NCBI GenBank assembly: GCA_964459515.1 | Contig: CAYWML010000013.1 | Span: 1 to 25,911, forward strand | Reading direction: 5' to 3' | DNA from: Scatosoma sp964459515 | GTDB taxonomy: Bacteria; Bacillota; Clostridia; Christensenellales; Borkfalkiaceae | Length of the DNA: 25,911 nt | Shown here: positions 23,784 to 25,911 of the stretch, in pieces | Numbering within the stretch: position 1 is the first letter of the stretch | Layout: every line of letters starts with the position of its first letter | Made by a program: the position numbers and the translations under genes | Notes under the pieces: generated by a model | The model's database searches: none | What the model was told of the DNA's origin: nothing | The model's input: only the letters and a program-made list of their open reading frames with translations

Positions 23784-23817
23784 AAGTCCGAGAACGGATA
23801 CGTCCGCTCTCGGACTT
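23784..23817. terminator. Bidirectional hairpin between convergent genes
   Basis: AAGTCCGAGA (23784-23793) pairs with TCTCGGACTT (23808-23817), and CGGA/TCCG extends it inside with a 4-base loop. It lies between the small Cys-rich gene and the convergent NUDIX gene, so it probably ends both transcripts. T runs are short. Confidence 0.65.
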
Positions 23818-23824
23818 TGCAGCT

Positions 23825-24361
23825 TTACAGCGTTTTTTCCGTCAAAAAGTATTGTTGCAATGCGATAATCGTCTTCGCGTCGTTCAGCTCCCCCGTTTGC
23901 AACATTGCTCTCACGCGAGAAAGCGGAATCCACTCCGCGTCCAAAAACTCCCCCTCGTCAAGGTGTGCGGCGACGCGTTTGCCGCCGTGCGCACGATAAA
24001 TATATATTTTTTCGTTGGTATACCCGGGCGTGGGATACATCGTAAACAGCAATTGCAAGCGTTCGGGGCGGACGCCTCCCTCCTCCTCCAACTCTCTTGC
24101 GGCTGCCTTAGCAGGATCTTCCCCCGGCTCTAACTTGCCTGCCGGGATTTCGTACACGCTTTCCCCGTAAGGATAACGATATTGCCGCACCAACAACGCT
24201 TTTTCGTCCTCGACGTATAACACGCACGCGCCGCCGCTGTGTTCGATCATTTCCCTCGTGCAAGGCTTTCCGTCGGCTTGCAAAGCTTCGTCTTGGCGCA
24301 CGGTGAGAATTTTTCCTCTAAACACATAATTCTTCTTTACCGTCTTTTCTATGTATTCCAT
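23825..24361 (-). CDS. NUDIX hydrolase, ADP-ribose pyrophosphatase type
   Basis: A 178-residue enzyme that likely splits ADP-ribose into AMP and ribose 5-phosphate. The NUDIX box is complete at residues 75-97 (GKLEPGE ... RELEEEGGV), and the upstream VRQYRYPYGESVYEIPAG and downstream YPTPGYTNEKIYIY match the ADP-ribose group. The frame is open to 24427, but ATG at 24361 is preceded by GGAAGG and starts the family's N-terminus (EYIEKTVKKNYVFRGKILTV). It stands alone, convergent with the small Cys-rich gene. Confidence 0.9.
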   Translation of the reverse strand: MEYIEKTVKKNYVFRGKILTVRQDEALQADGKPCTREMIEHSGGACVLYVEDEKALLVRQYRYPYGESVYEIPAGKLEPGEDPAKAAARELEEEGGVRPERLQLLFTMYPTPGYTNEKIYIYRAHGGKRVAAHLDEGEFLDAEWIPLSRVRAMLQTGELNDAKTIIALQQYFLTEKTL

Positions 24362-24463
24362 TTTTCCTTCCTCGCACTTTCGGCATTTTCGACGGACAAA
24401 CCGTCTCTTTTTATCATTATAGCACAAAAAAGAAAAATTACAAATTTTTTTCGATGAAATATC

Positions 24464-24492
24464 TTGATTTTTTAGAAAGTTTTATGTATAAT
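24464..24492 (+). promoter_or_regulatory. Promoter of the HPr-like gene
   Basis: TTGATT (24464-24469) and TATAAT (24487-24492) are 17 bases apart, about 35 bases before the ATG at 24528. An AGGAGG ribosome site follows. Confidence 0.8.
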
Positions 24493-24527
24493 AGTGGGCA
24501 AGAAGAGAATTTAGGAGGTATTGAACC

Positions 24528-24755
24528 ATGAAATCTGTCAAAATTTCATTGCAAATGGCACAAAGAGTGAAGGAATTCGTCAACATCACGCAGGACTACC
24601 CCTATGAAATCCTGCTGAAAAGCGGAAAATACATCGTAGACGCAAAATCGATTTTGGGAATTTTCTCCCTCGATCTCTCGCAGCCCATTACGGTGGAAGT
24701 AAATTCCGACGATTGCGAAGAACTCTTGGCGAAGCTCAAAAAGTTTGAAGCTTAA
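24528..24755 (+). CDS. HPr-like protein lacking the phosphorylatable histidine
   Basis: A 75-residue protein with the HPr fold pattern. AKSILGIFSL (residues 39-48) matches the HPr region around regulatory Ser46 (here Ser41), and VKISL and the C-terminal helix CEELLAKLKKF fit. The active-site stretch GLHARPA is absent; the region reads SLQMAQRVKEFV, with no His. It therefore cannot relay phosphate from PEP. It may act like Crh, a Ser-phosphorylated regulator of carbon catabolite control, but this is inference. It is followed by DUF4364 and TSCPD genes in the same direction. Confidence 0.8.
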   Translation: MKSVKISLQMAQRVKEFVNITQDYPYEILLKSGKYIVDAKSILGIFSLDLSQPITVEVNSDDCEELLAKLKKFEA

Positions 24756-24784
24756 ACGCGCGCATTCGCTTATATAACTCGAAG

Positions 24785-24808
24785 CAGTCGCCCTTTCGCG
24801 GCTGTTTT
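24785..24808 (+). terminator. Weak terminator after the HPr-like gene
   Basis: CAGTCGC (24785-24791) pairs with GCGGCTG (24798-24804), with one G-U pair, followed by TTTT. Some read-through into the DUF4364 gene is likely, since no separate strong promoter is visible. Confidence 0.5.
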
Positions 24809-24846
24809 CCGTCAAAGGAAATATTATAGGATAAGGAGTCGTACAA

Positions 24847-25374
24847 ATGCAAATTCAAGGCGAAACGTCCGTCAATAAATTGATTGTTCTGTTCGTATTC
24901 GATAAAATGGAAGCCGCCCTTTCCGAGCGTACCGTAATCGAAACCTGCACGACGGCAAACAATTGGCTGAATTATATGGATTGCAAAGAACTGTTGCCGC
25001 GATTGTTGGACGACGGCTTTCTTTGCCGTATATCTTCCCCCGAAGAAGAACCGCTGTACGTCATTACGGGCGACGGCCGCGAAAGCCTGAACAGCTTCTA
25101 TATCAATATCCCGAAAAGCATTCGCGACGAGATTTCCTCGTACATCAAAAACAACAGCGGAAAACTGCGCAATCGGCAGGAATGTAAGTCGGATTATTAC
25201 CAAAACGCCGACGGCACATACACCGTTTTTTTGAAAATTCTTGCCCCCGTGCACCCGATGCTCGAACTGAAATTCGTCATCCCCGATAAGAAAACCGCGC
25301 AAAATATCTATAAGAATTGGGAATGTAAGGCGTCCGACCTCTACTCCGCCATATACGAAACGTTGGTCGATTGA
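24847..25374 (+). CDS. DUF4364 family protein (winged-helix-like)
   Basis: The 175-residue protein matches the DUF4364 pattern common in Clostridia: an N-terminal winged-helix-like unit (NKLIVLFVFDKMEAALSERTVIE, then NYMDCKELLPRLLDDGFL and YVITGDGRESLNSF), followed by a beta-rich C-terminal half. It probably binds DNA or regulates transcription; no target is known to me. AAGGAG precedes the ATG. It is likely co-transcribed with the HPr-like gene. Confidence 0.8.
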   Translation: MQIQGETSVNKLIVLFVFDKMEAALSERTVIETCTTANNWLNYMDCKELLPRLLDDGFLCRISSPEEEPLYVITGDGRESLNSFYINIPKSIRDEISSYIKNNSGKLRNRQECKSDYYQNADGTYTVFLKILAPVHPMLELKFVIPDKKTAQNIYKNWECKASDLYSAIYETLVD

Positions 25375-25478
25375 GGTTTTCCTATCGCGCTTTACGCTTT
25401 ATACTTGCGCTTTTCGCTTTGCGCGGCGACGTGCGTTGCGCTCCCACCAGAAAAATACGATTTGAGAGGTAATATATT

Positions 25479-25739
25479 ATGTTCATTTATTCCACGAAGG
25501 GCACTTGCGCTCGACAAATCCTTTTTGACGTAGACGCCGAGGACAAGCTGCACGGCGTACGTTTTATCGGCGGTTGCGGCGGCAATTTACAAGGCATTGC
25601 AAAGCTTGTAGAAGGGAAAAATATCGACGAAATCGAAGGGCTGCTCCTCGGCATTCGTTGCCGAAACAACACGTCGTGCCCCGATCAATTGGCAAAAGCC
25701 ATCGCCGAATTCAAAGCGACGAGAAACGAACAAGCATAA
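25479..25739 (+). CDS. TSCPD domain protein (TIGR03905 type)
   Basis: An 86-residue protein with GTCARQILFDVD at the start, GGCGGNLQGIAKLVEGK in the middle and CRNNTSCPDQLA at residues 61-72, which contains the TSCPD motif also found at the C-terminus of some ribonucleotide reductases. Several conserved Cys (C10, C33, C61, C67) suggest metal or redox function. GAGAGG precedes the ATG. Biochemical role unknown. Confidence 0.9.
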   Translation: MFIYSTKGTCARQILFDVDAEDKLHGVRFIGGCGGNLQGIAKLVEGKNIDEIEGLLLGIRCRNNTSCPDQLAKAIAEFKATRNEQA

Positions 25740-25772
25740 ACGCAAACGCTTCGCCGAAACGGCGGCGCTTAG

Positions 25773-25799
25773 ACGGACGGAATTTCCGCCCGTTTTTTC
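25773..25799 (+). terminator. Intrinsic terminator after the TSCPD gene
   Basis: A 10-bp-class stem with one mismatch (ACGGACGGA / TCCGCCCGT, 25773-25793) is followed by six T. It ends the HPr-like/DUF4364/TSCPD transcription unit. No gene or RNA is visible from 25800 to the end of the window. Confidence 0.8.
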
Positions 25800-25911
25800 A
25801 TTTCATAACGTTCCGTACATTGTCGCGGCTACACGAATGAATGCGCTAAATCGGCATACCATGTACGAGATGAAACGGAGATATACCACAAAATAAAGAA
25901 TAGAAAAAAGC

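Noticed and set aside
25800..25911. tRNA or small RNA at the window end
   Set aside because: No cloverleaf stems or T-loop sequence could be found.

Overview
The window looks like a chromosomal segment of a Gram-positive-type, low-to-mid GC anaerobic member of Clostridia. This is inferred from strong AGGAGG-type ribosome binding sites, TTGACA/TATAAT-type promoters, many lipoboxes, a guaB-guaA pair, an ECF S component next to type III pantothenate kinase, and DUF4364 and TSCPD (TIGR03905-type) proteins. A gut Christensenellales-like lineage is possible but cannot be proved from the sequence alone. Most genes lie on the minus strand. I see no phage, insertion sequence, tRNA, rRNA or CRISPR array.

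Layout. 1-879: the 5' part of a BspA-like leucine-rich-repeat lipoprotein, cut by the window edge, preceded by an unusual palindromic leader (880-1022) and GC-rich hairpins (1096-1166). 1203-3678: guaB and guaA (purine synthesis); GuaA lacks its glutaminase domain. 3752-5176: two divergent, unrecognised membrane or lipoprotein genes. 5224-14032: a seven-gene operon read right to left: novel lipoprotein, oversized oligopeptide-binding protein, OppB, OppC, OppD, OppF, small membrane protein. It has a strong promoter and a structured leader. 14314-15693: hisH and a hisF homologue that has lost key active-site residues, behind an attenuator-like leader. 16027-19269: a membrane-bound nucleotide-sugar 4,6-dehydratase/epimerase followed by a cysteine desulfidase-family gene. 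19425-23099: panT-like S component, coaX, homoserine dehydrogenase and a RimK-type ATP-grasp ligase. 23527-23733: a tiny Cys-rich membrane protein behind a candidate structured RNA. 23825-24361: NUDIX hydrolase. 24528-25739: an HPr-like protein without the phosphorylatable His, DUF4364, and a TSCPD protein.

How the genes fit together: the opp cluster should import peptides as a nitrogen and carbon source. The guaBA, panT-coaX and hom genes are housekeeping. The most unusual items are the HisH/degenerate HisF pair with its leader, the ammonia-type GuaA, and several structured 5' leaders (upstream of the BspA-like gene, the opp operon, hisH and the small Cys-rich gene). All functional calls come from reading motifs by eye; no database search was run.
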